Assembly: GCA_005880985.1 (NCBI GenBank)
Contig: VBIQ01000004.1
Span: 359,275 to 423,274 of the forward strand
Source: Chloroflexota bacterium
GTDB taxonomy: Bacteria; Chloroflexota; Dormibacteria; Aeolococcales; Aeolococcaceae
Length of the DNA: 64,000 nucleotides
Direction: 5' to 3'
Part shown: piece by piece, positions 18,939 to 27,700 of the stretch
Layout of the letters: each line of letters starts with the position of its first letter
Position numbering within the stretch: the stretch's first letter is position 1
Program-made: the position numbers and the translations under genes
Notes under the pieces: model-generated
Database searches by the model: none
What the model saw: only the letters and a program-made list of their open reading frames with translations
Told to the model about the DNA's origin: nothing

Positions 18939-20486
18939 TCACCGGTGCTGGGTTGCTGTGGCGGTGCCCAATCCCACAGCGCCGCCGCCGCCGCGGCGGT
19001 CGCGCACCACCTCCCGGTCGACGGCCCCGGTGGCGGTGCGCGGGAGGGCGGCGACCACATCGACCTGGCGGGGCTTCTTGTAGGAGGCGATGCGTTCCCG
19101 GCAGAAGGCGATGAGCTCGTCCACGTCGATCGTCGCTCCCTCGGCCGGCTCGACCACCGCCTTGACCGACTGTCCCCACGTCGCATCGGGCACTCCGATC
19201 ACGCAGACGTCGTGGACCGACGGATGCGCGCGGAGGGCGTTCTCCACCTCGATCGGGTAGACGTTCTCGGCGCCGGTCTTGATCAGCTCGGTCCTGGGCC
19301 CGATGAAGGTGATGGTCCCATCCTCCTCGCGCCGACCGAGGTCGTTGCAGCGGCGCCAGCCGGTCTGCTCCGGCGGGGAGGGCTCGCCGGCGTATCCCGC
19401 CATCACCAGCGGACCCTTGACGGCGATCTCTCCGACCTCACCCGGTGGCACGTCATCACCATCGGGATCGAGCAGGCGCACCAGCGCCACCGGCGATGCG
19501 ACTCCCTGGGCGCCCATGCCGTCGAGCGCCAGCAGGTTGAGGGTGGCCAAGCCGTGCACCTCGGTCTGACCGTACCCTGCGGGGATTCCCGGCAGTCGCG
19601 AGGTCATCTCCAGCCACTCCCGGTTGTCGGGGCGCTCGGGCGTCGGGGGGACGCGCAGGCTCGCGAGGCGATACCCGTGCGCCTTGGCGGCGGCGACGAC
19701 GTCGGTGATGGTGGGCGGCATGATCAGCGCGCCGGTGATGCGCTCGGCATCGATCAGCCGCGCGATCTCGGCGCCGTCGGCGCGCGGCAGCAGCACGTTC
19801 TTGGCGCCGATGTGGAAGTGCGCGCTCGCGGTCATGAAGGTCGCGATGTGGAAGAACGGTCCGCTGCACAGATAGGCGTCGCCGGCACCGAGCCCGAGGG
19901 CGATGATCTGGGCGAGGTTCTGGGCCACCAGGCCGCGATGGGTGAGCAGGGCGCCGCGCGGCCGGCCGGTGAAGGCGGCGGTGTACATCTGCAGCACCGG
20001 GGCGTCGTCGTCGACATCCAGCTGGGGAAGGCCGCTGGTGGCCGCGTCGCGGCGGGCGTCGTAGCCACCGGACGAGGGATCGTCGATGGCGATCCAGGGT
20101 GAGCCGCCGCCCTCGCCGCGGGCGGCGTCGGCGACATCACCGACCTCGCGCCGCTGGTAGAGGACCAGCCGCGGCGCGGTGCTGTCGAGCAGCCCCTCCA
20201 GCTCGGCGGCGGTGACCCGCCAGTTGAGTGGCACCGCCACCGCCCCCAGCAGGGCGCAGGCGAAGAAGGTCTCGAGATAGCGGTGACAGTTCTGGGCGAA
20301 CCAGGCGACCCGGTCGCCCTCGGCCACGCCAAGGTCGCTGAGCATCGTCGCGCAGCGGCGGGCCCGCTGATGGAACGCCGGAAAGGTGAGGCGCTCCTCG
20401 CCGCAGACCACCGCGGTGCGCTGGGGGAAGCGGCGCGCGTTCTCGTCGAGCAGGTCGCCCAGCGTCAGGGCGTGCAGTCCTCTCAC
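18939..20486 (-). CDS. AMP-binding ligase-like protein lacking the catalytic lysine
   Basis: A 515-residue member of the adenylate-forming superfamily with full-length N- and C-terminal domains. Two core motifs are degenerate. The phosphate loop reads Y-T-A-A-F-T-G-R-P-R-G (near 180) instead of Y-T-S-G-T-T-G-x-P-K-G. The C-terminal A10 motif reads T-A-T-G-A-V (near 499) where almost all relatives have T-x-T-G-K-V, so the adenylation Lys is Ala. Y-G-Q-T-E near 304 and the hinge D/K region remain. It may be a dead or altered ligase, for example acting on a pre-formed adenylate. The GTG start overlaps the upstream SDR stop by 4 bases (GTGA). Confidence 0.85.
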   Translation of the reverse strand: MRGLHALTLGDLLDENARRFPQRTAVVCGEERLTFPAFHQRARRCATMLSDLGVAEGDRVAWFAQNCHRYLETFFACALLGAVAVPLNWRVTAAELEGLLDSTAPRLVLYQRREVGDVADAARGEGGGSPWIAIDDPSSGGYDARRDAATSGLPQLDVDDDAPVLQMYTAAFTGRPRGALLTHRGLVAQNLAQIIALGLGAGDAYLCSGPFFHIATFMTASAHFHIGAKNVLLPRADGAEIARLIDAERITGALIMPPTITDVVAAAKAHGYRLASLRVPPTPERPDNREWLEMTSRLPGIPAGYGQTEVHGLATLNLLALDGMGAQGVASPVALVRLLDPDGDDVPPGEVGEIAVKGPLVMAGYAGEPSPPEQTGWRRCNDLGRREEDGTITFIGPRTELIKTGAENVYPIEVENALRAHPSVHDVCVIGVPDATWGQSVKAVVEPAEGATIDVDELIAFCRERIASYKKPRQVDVVAALPRTATGAVDREVVRDRRGGGGAVGLGTATATQHR

Positions 20487-21400
20487 CCCGCCGACCCGAC
20501 CGCCTCCGCCTCCAGCGGGTAGAAGGGCGGCACCCCGCCGCGCCCATCGGGGAAGAGGCGCGGCGCCGCCTCGATGAGCGCGTCGAGCGACCAGCGTCCC
20601 TCGGTCTGGATCGCCTCCGCCGGTGTCCATCCCCGCACCCGCTGCACCCGGCCACCCCAGACCGCGAACACCTGACCGCTGATCGCGGCGGCGGCATCGG
20701 TGCAGAGGAAGACGACGAAGGGGGACACGTTGGCGGGGTCGAGCTCACCGCCTTGCGCGGCCTCCGGTTCGGCCACGCCCAGCAGCCGGGTCGCGGCCCG
20801 CGGGGCCACGGCGTTGACGGTCACGCCATAACGTCCCAGCTCGCGTGCCAGCACCACCGTCATAGCGGCGATGCCGGCCTTGGCGGCGGCGTAGTTGACC
20901 TGGCCGAGGTTGCCGTAGAGGCCGGACTCGCTGGTGGTGTTGACGATGCGGCCCCAGGCCTGCCCTGCCGACTTGGCCAGCGCGCGCCAGTGCGCGGCAG
21001 CCGCGCGGGCGGCGTGGAAATGACCGTAGAGGTGCACCCGAAGCACCGCATCCCAGTCCGCATCGCTCAGGTTGAAGGCCATCCTGTCCCGCAGGATCCC
21101 GGCATTGTTGACCAGAATGTCCAGGCGGCCAAAGGCATCGACGGCCTTCTGTACGAGCGCGCCCGCCGCAGCGCTGTCGGCGACATCGGAACCGTCGGCG
21201 ACGGCGCGCCCGCCGGTGCTGGTGATCAGTTGCACCACCTCGGTTGCAGGCTCGCTTGCGGCACCGCTGCCGTCGGCTCCGGTGCCGAGATCGTTGACCA
21301 CCACCGCCGCGCCTTCGGCCGCCAGCGCCAGGGCGTGTTCGCGACCAAGCCCCCGGCCCGCGCCGGTGACCACGGCCACTCTCCCATCCAGCCGGCCCAT
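20483..21400 (-). CDS. Short-chain dehydrogenase/reductase (hydroxyacyl-CoA type)
   Basis: A 305-residue SDR with the cofactor motif G-A-G-R-G-L-G near residues 14-20 and catalytic Y-A-A-A-K near 165. It shares the long C-terminal tail (a W-T-P-A-E-A segment near 260) with the SDR at 6367-7275, so the two are probably paralogues acting on related CoA esters. ATG 21400 is supported by GGGAGG 8 bases upstream; longer readings into the divergent gap add unrelated residues. It is the first gene of a two-gene operon with the Lys-less ligase and is divergent from the 21538 operon, 137 bases away. Confidence 0.88.
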   Translation of the reverse strand: MGRLDGRVAVVTGAGRGLGREHALALAAEGAAVVVNDLGTGADGSGAASEPATEVVQLITSTGGRAVADGSDVADSAAAGALVQKAVDAFGRLDILVNNAGILRDRMAFNLSDADWDAVLRVHLYGHFHAARAAAAHWRALAKSAGQAWGRIVNTTSESGLYGNLGQVNYAAAKAGIAAMTVVLARELGRYGVTVNAVAPRAATRLLGVAEPEAAQGGELDPANVSPFVVFLCTDAAAAISGQVFAVWGGRVQRVRGWTPAEAIQTEGRWSLDALIEAAPRLFPDGRGGVPPFYPLEAEAVGSAG

Positions 21401-21537
21401 GCGGCGGTCCTCCCTGAGCGACATCGTGTGGGTGGTCATCGTCGCATTCCGCCGCGGGGCCACGGGGCTGCGCCCACCCGGCGGGCCCTGGTGGCACGGC
21501 GGCTCGATGGCCGAGTGCGCCATGATCGGTGCACGCG

Positions 21538-22920
21538 ATGACCGGGATCCTGCGTTACGGGGCCTATCTGCCCGCCTTCCGCCTCGACCGGGGCGACATC
21601 GGAGCGGCCCTGGGGACGTCGGCAGGCAGGGGCCGCCGCACCGTCGCCTGTTACGACGAGGACACCACCTCTCTGGGCGTCGAGGCGGCCCGGCGGGCGA
21701 TGAGCGGCAACGGTAGGAAACCGGCGACGCTGCACTTCGCGACCACCCTCCCGGCATACGCCGACAAGACCAACGCCACCGCCATCCACGCCGCTCTCGC
21801 GCTCGACAGTGACTGCTTCGCGGGCGACATGGTGGGCGCCGTGCGCGGCGGCTTCGGGGCGATCCGGGCGGCGGCGCAGTCCAGCGGACTGGCGGTGCTC
21901 AGCGACATCCGCACCGGGCTGCCTGGCTCGGCCGACGAGCGCACCGGTGGCGACGCCGCTACCGCCTTCCTCTTCGGCGACGGCGACTCGGTGATCGCCG
22001 AGCTGCTGGCGACGGCGTCGTCGACCGCCGAGTTCCTCGACCGCTGGCGCGCCCCCGGTGAGCTCGCCAGCCACGTCTGGGAAGAGCGATTCGGCGTCGA
22101 GATGTATCTGCCGCTGGTGACGGAAACGGTCATCCGGGCGCTGGCGGCGGCGGGAGTGGAGCAGGCCGACCACGTGGTGGTGAGCTCGCCCCACCTGCGG
22201 GCGGCGCGGGCGGCGGTGGCACGCTTCCCCTCGGAGACGGTCGCAGGTGGTCTCGACGGCGAGGTCGGGAACAGCGGCGCCGCCGACGTGGGCCTGCAGC
22301 TCGCCGATGTGCTCGACCGCGCCCGTCCCAACCAGACCATCCTGGTGGTGCTGGCCGCGGATGGATGTGACGTCGCGGTGCTGCGGACGACCGGCGCCCT
22401 GCCGGGCAACCGGCCGGCACTCAGCGTGCGTGACCAGGTCGGCGCCGGGCAGCCCGTCTCCTACGGTTCCTACCTCACCTGGCGTGGGCTGCTGCCGCGT
22501 GAGCCGCCACGGCGTCCCGATCCGCGACCGCCATCGCCGCCCGCCTCGGCGCGCAGCCACGCGTGGAAGTTCGGTCTGGTCGGCTGCCGATGCCGCCGCT
22601 GCGAGACCGCCCACCTGCCGCCAACGCGCGTCTGCGTGCGCTGCGGAGCTGTCGACGAGATGAGTCCCGAGCGCTTCGCCGACCGGCGCGGTCGCGTTGC
22701 GACCTGCACCGTCGACCGGCTCACCTTCTCGATGGCGCCGCCGGTGATCGCCGCCATCGTCGACTTCGACGAGGGCGGGCGCCTCGCCTGTGAGGTCGCC
22801 GACGCCCGGCCCGACGACATCCGCATCGGCACCCGGGTCGAGATGACGTTCCGCCGCCTGCACACCGCGGACGGCATTCACAACTATTTCTGGAAGGCAC
22901 GGCCGGTGGAGGATCACTGA
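21538..22920 (+). CDS. HMG-CoA synthase-like protein fused to a DUF35 domain
   Basis: A 460-residue two-part protein. Residues 1 to about 335 have the fold signature of HMG-CoA/3-ketoacyl synthase-like thiolase relatives (start T-G-I-L-R-Y-G-A-Y-L-P, and G-D-A-A-T-A near 142). The segment that normally holds the nucleophile reads G-D-M-V-G-A-V-R-G-G near 99-108, with Val where Cys is expected. From about 340 a Pro-rich linker leads into a DUF35 domain with a zinc ribbon (C-R-C-R-R-C and C-V-R-C near 363-381) and an OB fold. DUF35 proteins usually come as separate partners of thiolase-like enzymes. ATG 21538 has no strong ribosome site. Its stop overlaps the thiolase start (TGATG). Confidence 0.78.
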   Translation: MTGILRYGAYLPAFRLDRGDIGAALGTSAGRGRRTVACYDEDTTSLGVEAARRAMSGNGRKPATLHFATTLPAYADKTNATAIHAALALDSDCFAGDMVGAVRGGFGAIRAAAQSSGLAVLSDIRTGLPGSADERTGGDAATAFLFGDGDSVIAELLATASSTAEFLDRWRAPGELASHVWEERFGVEMYLPLVTETVIRALAAAGVEQADHVVVSSPHLRAARAAVARFPSETVAGGLDGEVGNSGAADVGLQLADVLDRARPNQTILVVLAADGCDVAVLRTTGALPGNRPALSVRDQVGAGQPVSYGSYLTWRGLLPREPPRRPDPRPPSPPASARSHAWKFGLVGCRCRRCETAHLPPTRVCVRCGAVDEMSPERFADRRGRVATCTVDRLTFSMAPPVIAAIVDFDEGGRLACEVADARPDDIRIGTRVEMTFRRLHTADGIHNYFWKARPVEDH

Positions 22921-24107
22921 TGGCGAGCAACGGCATCCGCGATCGGGTGGCCATCGTGGGCATGGGCTGCACCCGGTTCGGCGAGCACTGGGACAAGTCG
23001 GTTGCCGACCTGCTGGTGGACGCCACCTCCGAGTGCTTCGCCTCCACCCCCAACCTGCCCAAGGAGGAGGTCGACGCCTACTGGCTGGGAACGGTTGGAT
23101 CCGGGGTCTCGGGACTCACCCTCAGCCGGGTGCTCAAGACCGATTACAAGCCGGTCACCCGGGTGGAGAACTTCTGCGCCACCGGGTCCGAGGCTTTTCG
23201 CAACGCCTGCTATGCCGTCGCCTGCGGTGCCTACGACCGGGTGATGGCGGTCGGAGTCGAGAAGCTCAAGGACTCCGGCTTCTCCGGGCTGGTGGTCGAC
23301 CGCCCGGTCGAGGATGGCACCACCCCGTCGCTGAGCGCGCCGGCGCGCTTCTCGCTGCTCGCCCCTGCCTACGCGAGCCGCTACGGGGTGGGCACCGAGA
23401 AGATGCGTGACGTGCTCACCCGCATCGCCTGGAAGAACCACCAGAACGGGGCGCGCAACCGCCGGGCGCAGTTCCAGACGCCGGTCTCGATGGAGACGAT
23501 CGCGTCCTCGCCGCCGGTGGCGGGTTCGCTGGGGATCTTCGACTGCTCGGGGGTCTCCGACGGCGCCGCGGCGGCGCTGGTGGTGCGGGCCGAGGACGCC
23601 CACCAGTACACCGACCAGCCGGTGTACGTGAAGGCGCTGTCCTTCGTCGCCGGCCCTGCTGAGGGGTCCCTGCTGCCCGACTACGACTACACCACCTTCG
23701 ACGAGGTGACGCGCTGCGCCGCCGACGCCTACGCCCAGGCCGGGGTCACCAGTCCGCGACGCGAGATCTCCATGGCCGAGGTGCACGACTGCTTCACCCC
23801 CACCGAGCTGGTGCTGATGGAGGACCTGGGATTCTCGGAGCGCGGCGAGGCCTGGCGCGATGTGCTGGAGGGTTTCTTCGACCTCGAGGGCGAGCTTCCC
23901 GTCAACCCCGACGGCGGTCTGAAGTCGTTCGGCCATCCCATCGGCGCCAGCGGATTGCGCATGCTCTTCGAGATGTGGCTGCAGTTGCGTGGCGAGGCCG
24001 GCGAGCGGCAGATCAAGGCTCCCAGGCTCGGCCTCACCCACAACCTCGGCGGCCAGCCCGGTGACTGCGTGTCCTTCGTCTCGATCGTCGGCGCCGACCG
24101 TGGGTAG
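22920..24107 (+). CDS. Thiolase (acetyl-CoA acetyltransferase/SCP2-type)
   Basis: A 395-residue thiolase-fold enzyme, and the only one of four in this window that keeps the catalytic residues: nucleophilic Cys in E-N-F-C-A-T-G-S near residue 84, His in V-H-D-C-F near 287, and the G-H-P-I-G-A-S-G motif near 340. It would cleave a 3-ketoacyl-CoA thiolytically in beta-oxidation, or run in the synthetic direction. It is coupled to the synthase-like/DUF35 fusion by a one-base overlap and followed 3 bases later by an acyl-CoA dehydrogenase pair, which fits a complete oxidation round when combined with the hydratase and SDRs elsewhere. Confidence 0.9.
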   Translation: MASNGIRDRVAIVGMGCTRFGEHWDKSVADLLVDATSECFASTPNLPKEEVDAYWLGTVGSGVSGLTLSRVLKTDYKPVTRVENFCATGSEAFRNACYAVACGAYDRVMAVGVEKLKDSGFSGLVVDRPVEDGTTPSLSAPARFSLLAPAYASRYGVGTEKMRDVLTRIAWKNHQNGARNRRAQFQTPVSMETIASSPPVAGSLGIFDCSGVSDGAAAALVVRAEDAHQYTDQPVYVKALSFVAGPAEGSLLPDYDYTTFDEVTRCAADAYAQAGVTSPRREISMAEVHDCFTPTELVLMEDLGFSERGEAWRDVLEGFFDLEGELPVNPDGGLKSFGHPIGASGLRMLFEMWLQLRGEAGERQIKAPRLGLTHNLGGQPGDCVSFVSIVGADRG

Positions 24108-24110
24108 TGG

Positions 24111-25313
24111 ATGAACCTGAGCTTCAGCGACGAGGAGGCGGCCTTTCGCGAGGAGCTGCGCGCCTTCCTCCGCGAGAACGCTCCCCAGGGTCAGGCGCCA
24201 GGCTTCCACGACGAGAGCCCGGAGGCGCACCAGGCGATGCTGACGCTTCGCCGCCGCGTCGCCGATCGCGGCTGGCTGCGGCTGGGCTGGCCGGAGCGCT
24301 ACGGCGGGATGCCGGTGACTCCCGTCCAGCAGTTCCTCTATGCCTGGGAGCTCTCCTACGCCCACGCCATGGTGGCCACCTTCTCCACCCAGGTGGTGGC
24401 GCCGGGCCTGCTGCACTTCGGCAACGATGAGCAGCGCGATCGCTTCCTGCCCGCCATCGGTCGCGGCGACATCGACTTCTGTCTCGGCTACACCGAGCCG
24501 GGTGCGGGCAGCGACCTCGCCTCGCTGCAGACCCGGGCTGTGCGGCAGGGTGACGAGTACGTCGTCACCGGGCAGAAGCTCTACACCAGCAACGCCCAGA
24601 GCGCTGATTGGTGCTGGCTGGCGGCCCGCACCGACCCCGAAGCTCCCAAGCACAAGGGCATCAGCGTGCTGCTCGTCGATATGCGCACCCCGGGCATCGA
24701 GGTGCGCCCGCTCAGTACCCTGGGAGGAGGGCGGACCAACATCACCTTCTTCGACGGTGTGCGCGTCCCCGTCGAGAACCTGGTGGGCGAGGAGAACCGG
24801 GGCTGGTACTACGTCGCCGGCGCCCTCGACCTCGAACGGGCGGCCCTGTTCCCCTGGGGCGGCCTGCGCCGTGACTACGATGACCTGCTGGGACTCGCCC
24901 GGCAGATGTCCGGCAACGACGGAGCGGGGCTCGGTCAGCGTGGCGGCGGGCCAGGCATCGACGATGGGATCCGGGTATCGCTGGCGCGCTGCTATGCGGA
25001 GATGGAGGCGGTCTGGTGGCTGTCGTGTCGCGCCGCCTCGATGATCGCTGTCGGCGAGATTCCCACCACCCTCGCCTCGATGGTCAAGTGCTTCGGCACC
25101 GAGGCCCACCAGCGCCTGGCAGGGGTCGGCCATGAGCTGCTCGGCCTCCACAGCCTGCTCCGCCCCGACGCCGCCGAGGCGCCGCTGCGAGGCCTGGTGA
25201 ACTACATGCGGCGCTACACCTTCATGCCCACCTTCGCCGGCGGCACCAACGAGATCCAGCGGACGATCATCGCCACCCGGGGACTGGGGCTCCCGGTGCT
25301 GGGGCGACGCTGA
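24111..25313 (+). CDS. Acyl-CoA dehydrogenase, alpha-type (catalytic) subunit
   Basis: A 400-residue acyl-CoA dehydrogenase. It has the T-E-P-G-A-G-S-D segment near 128-135, G-Q-K-L-Y-T-S near 153, a candidate catalytic Glu in D-L-E-R near 243 and the C-terminal G-T-N-E-I-Q-R motif. Immediately downstream is a beta-type gene whose GTG start lies 2 bases after this stop, so together they are a second heterodimeric FadE pair besides 12670-15046. The two alpha subunits are alike in layout. Electrons would go to the fused EtfBA. Confidence 0.88.
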   Translation: MNLSFSDEEAAFREELRAFLRENAPQGQAPGFHDESPEAHQAMLTLRRRVADRGWLRLGWPERYGGMPVTPVQQFLYAWELSYAHAMVATFSTQVVAPGLLHFGNDEQRDRFLPAIGRGDIDFCLGYTEPGAGSDLASLQTRAVRQGDEYVVTGQKLYTSNAQSADWCWLAARTDPEAPKHKGISVLLVDMRTPGIEVRPLSTLGGGRTNITFFDGVRVPVENLVGEENRGWYYVAGALDLERAALFPWGGLRRDYDDLLGLARQMSGNDGAGLGQRGGGPGIDDGIRVSLARCYAEMEAVWWLSCRAASMIAVGEIPTTLASMVKCFGTEAHQRLAGVGHELLGLHSLLRPDAAEAPLRGLVNYMRRYTFMPTFAGGTNEIQRTIIATRGLGLPVLGRR

Positions 25314-25315
25314 CG

Positions 25316-26422
25316 GTGGACTTCCGCCTCGACAACGAGCAGCGTCTGCTGTGCGAGTCGGCCCGCGACATGCTCAGCCGTGAATGTCCGCCGGTGCGGG
25401 TCAAGGAGATCGAACGATCTCAGCCGGGCTACGACACCTCGTTGTGGCGCCGTGTCGGCAGCCTGGGATGGCTGGAGCTGGCGGCCGACCACCAGGCGCT
25501 GCTGGAGAGCACGCTGCTGTGCGAGGAGCTGGGCCGGGCGAGCGCTCCGGTGCCGTTCCTCAGCACCGCGCTGGTGGCGAGGGCACTGCAGCGCAGCGGT
25601 GGCGACGCCGCCGAGCGTTGGCTGGCGCGGCTGTGCTCGGCCGACGCGGTGGGAGCGGTCGCCATCACCGAGCACAGCGCCCGCTTCGACACCGCCGGCG
25701 TCTCCGCCCACGTCAGGTCCGATGGCCGGGGCGCGCGCCTCTTCGGCGAGAAGATGTTCGTCGCCGACGGCGAGGCGGCCGACGTGCTGCTGGTGACGGC
25801 GCTCGCCACGGATGCAGCGGGCTCGGGGATGACCCTGATCGCCGTCGATGCCGGGGCCGACGGCGTCGAGCGCCGGGCCATGGCGACCGGACCCGGGGTG
25901 CCGGCGGCGTCGGTGACACTCGAGGGGGTGTCGGTCTCGGCGGCGGACATGCTCGCGCCCTCCGAGGATGGGGAGGCCGTGGTTCGCCAGCTGCTCGACG
26001 ACGCTGCCGTGCTCGGTTCCGGGCTCATGCTCGGGCATGCCGCCCAGCTCTGCGATTCCGCCGTCGGCTACGCCAAGGTACGTGAGCAGTTCGGGGTGCC
26101 GATCGGGTCCTTTCAGGCGGTGCAGCACCGTCTGGCGGACATGGCGACCGACGTCGAGACCCTGCGCGCCCTGGTGTACGCGGCGGCGTGGAAGCGGGCC
26201 AGGCGCGAAAGCGATGCCGAGCTCGCTGCCGCCGTCGCCAAGGCCTGGGGCGCCGAGGCGCTGGAGCGTGTCGTCACCGGTGCCCACCAGGTGCTCGCGG
26301 GGATCGGCTACACCGACGATCACGACATCCAGCTGCACACCCGCCGCGCTCCCTGGTACGCCGCCGCCTACGGCGAGACACGCAGTCACTACCACCGCGC
26401 GGCCGGGCTGCTCGGGCTGTGA
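25316..26422 (+). CDS. Acyl-CoA dehydrogenase, beta-type subunit
   Basis: A 368-residue partner of the preceding dehydrogenase. It carries the C-terminal R-E-Q-F-G-V-P-I-G-S-F-Q motif near 250-261 and the G-I-G-Y-T-D-D-H segment near 330, but not the E-P-x-A-G-S-D loop of the catalytic subunit, as in the FadE beta subunits of alpha2-beta2 enzymes. Start is GTG 25316, giving M-D-F-R-L, the common N terminus of this subgroup; the ribosome site is weak, which suggests coupling to the upstream gene. An 84-base gap with a strong ribosome site follows before the next amidohydrolase. Confidence 0.86.
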   Translation: MDFRLDNEQRLLCESARDMLSRECPPVRVKEIERSQPGYDTSLWRRVGSLGWLELAADHQALLESTLLCEELGRASAPVPFLSTALVARALQRSGGDAAERWLARLCSADAVGAVAITEHSARFDTAGVSAHVRSDGRGARLFGEKMFVADGEAADVLLVTALATDAAGSGMTLIAVDAGADGVERRAMATGPGVPAASVTLEGVSVSAADMLAPSEDGEAVVRQLLDDAAVLGSGLMLGHAAQLCDSAVGYAKVREQFGVPIGSFQAVQHRLADMATDVETLRALVYAAAWKRARRESDAELAAAVAKAWGAEALERVVTGAHQVLAGIGYTDDHDIQLHTRRAPWYAAAYGETRSHYHRAAGLLGL

Positions 26423-26506
26423 AGCGCAGGCGCGGCGAGGGCAGGAGGACGCCGATGATAGACTGGCCGCCGGTGCGTACCGATCGCGCAGGAGGTTGGA
26501 GATAGC

Positions 26507-27658
26507 GTGGCCGAGAAGCTCCCGCTGTTTTCCGCGGACGATCACATCATCGAGCCGCCCGAGCTGTGGCAGAAGCGGCTTCCCCAGAAGTTTCGTGAGG
26601 CCGGCCCGCGCTGCGAGTACGGCAAGGGCAAGCAGGTGTGGCACTTCGAGGGCAACGCCTCGCCGGTGATCGGTCTCCAGGCGATGGCCGGACGCAAGGT
26701 CGAGGACTACACCGCCACCGCCGTCACCTACGACGACATGCGCCCCGGTTGCTACGACCCGGTCGCCCGCCTCCAGGACCTCGACCAGGACGGGGTTGTC
26801 TGCACCGTGTGCTTCCCCTCCTTCCCCGGCCTCTGCGGCAACGTGTTCATCAAGGCCAAGGACAAGGAGCTGGCGCTGGCCTGCATTCACGCCTACAACG
26901 ACTGGAATCTCGAGGAGTGGTGCGGCGCCGCGCCCGATCGTTTCGTCCCGCTGATGATCCTTCCCCTCTGGGACCCGGAGCTCTCCGCCAAGGAGGTGCT
27001 GCGCACCGCCGCCAAGGGCGCCAAGGCGTTCTGCTTCACCGAGTTCCCCCACAAGCTGGGGCTGCCCTCGGTGTACGACGACGCCTGGACGCCGCTGTGG
27101 TCGGCGGCCGACGAGACGCGGATGCCCGCCCTCATGCACATCGGCTCGTCGATCGGCTCTGCCGCCGACATGGCCGCCGACATCACGCCCGGCGCTCCCG
27201 CCTCGGTGTTCGTCACCAACGCACCGCTGTCCTCCTTCTATGCCGCCAGCGATCTGCTCTGGTGCCCGGCGCTGGCCAAGTACGAGAACCTGCGCTTCGC
27301 GATGAGCGAGGGTGGCATCGGCTGGGTGCCGTACCTGCTGGAGCGGGCCGACTACACCTGGGAGCGGCACCGCTTCTGGACCCAGTCGGCCCACATGAAG
27401 GAGAAGCCGAGCACCTACTTCAAGCGCGGCATCTTCGTCTGCTTCATCGACGACGTGGTCGGCCTTCGGCAGCGCGACATCATCGGCATCGACAACATCC
27501 TCTGGGAGTCGGACTACCCGCACACCGACACCACCTGGCCCAACTCCCAGGAGGTGGTGCAGAGGCACTTCGGCGGCATTCCCGAGGCGGACCGTCGCAA
27601 GATCACCTTCGAGAATGCGGCGCGACTCTTCCAGATGCAGCCGGTCGCGACCGTCTAG
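26507..27658 (+). CDS. Amidohydrolase_2 family metal-dependent hydrolase
   Basis: A 383-residue TIM-barrel amidohydrolase. The N-terminal motif is S-A-D-D-H-I-I-E (residues 9-16), of the D-x-H-x2-E form; strand-8 motif is E-S-D-Y-P-H near 342. GTG 26507 is fixed by AGGAGGT (26490-26496) 10 bases upstream. It resembles the product of 36733-37926 most closely in the window: both have M-S-E-G-G-I-G-W-V-P near 265-275, a T-T-W-P after the strand-8 His, and an E-N-A-A-R-L-F C terminus. Located between the dehydrogenase pair and an Ltp2-like/DUF35 pair, it may hydrolyse or decarboxylate an intermediate of the same route. Confidence 0.88.
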   Translation: MAEKLPLFSADDHIIEPPELWQKRLPQKFREAGPRCEYGKGKQVWHFEGNASPVIGLQAMAGRKVEDYTATAVTYDDMRPGCYDPVARLQDLDQDGVVCTVCFPSFPGLCGNVFIKAKDKELALACIHAYNDWNLEEWCGAAPDRFVPLMILPLWDPELSAKEVLRTAAKGAKAFCFTEFPHKLGLPSVYDDAWTPLWSAADETRMPALMHIGSSIGSAADMAADITPGAPASVFVTNAPLSSFYAASDLLWCPALAKYENLRFAMSEGGIGWVPYLLERADYTWERHRFWTQSAHMKEKPSTYFKRGIFVCFIDDVVGLRQRDIIGIDNILWESDYPHTDTTWPNSQEVVQRHFGGIPEADRRKITFENAARLFQMQPVATV

Positions 27659-27700
27659 CCGGGTGAGGAGCCGCGGCGGTCGCCGCGGCGGATCGTCTCG

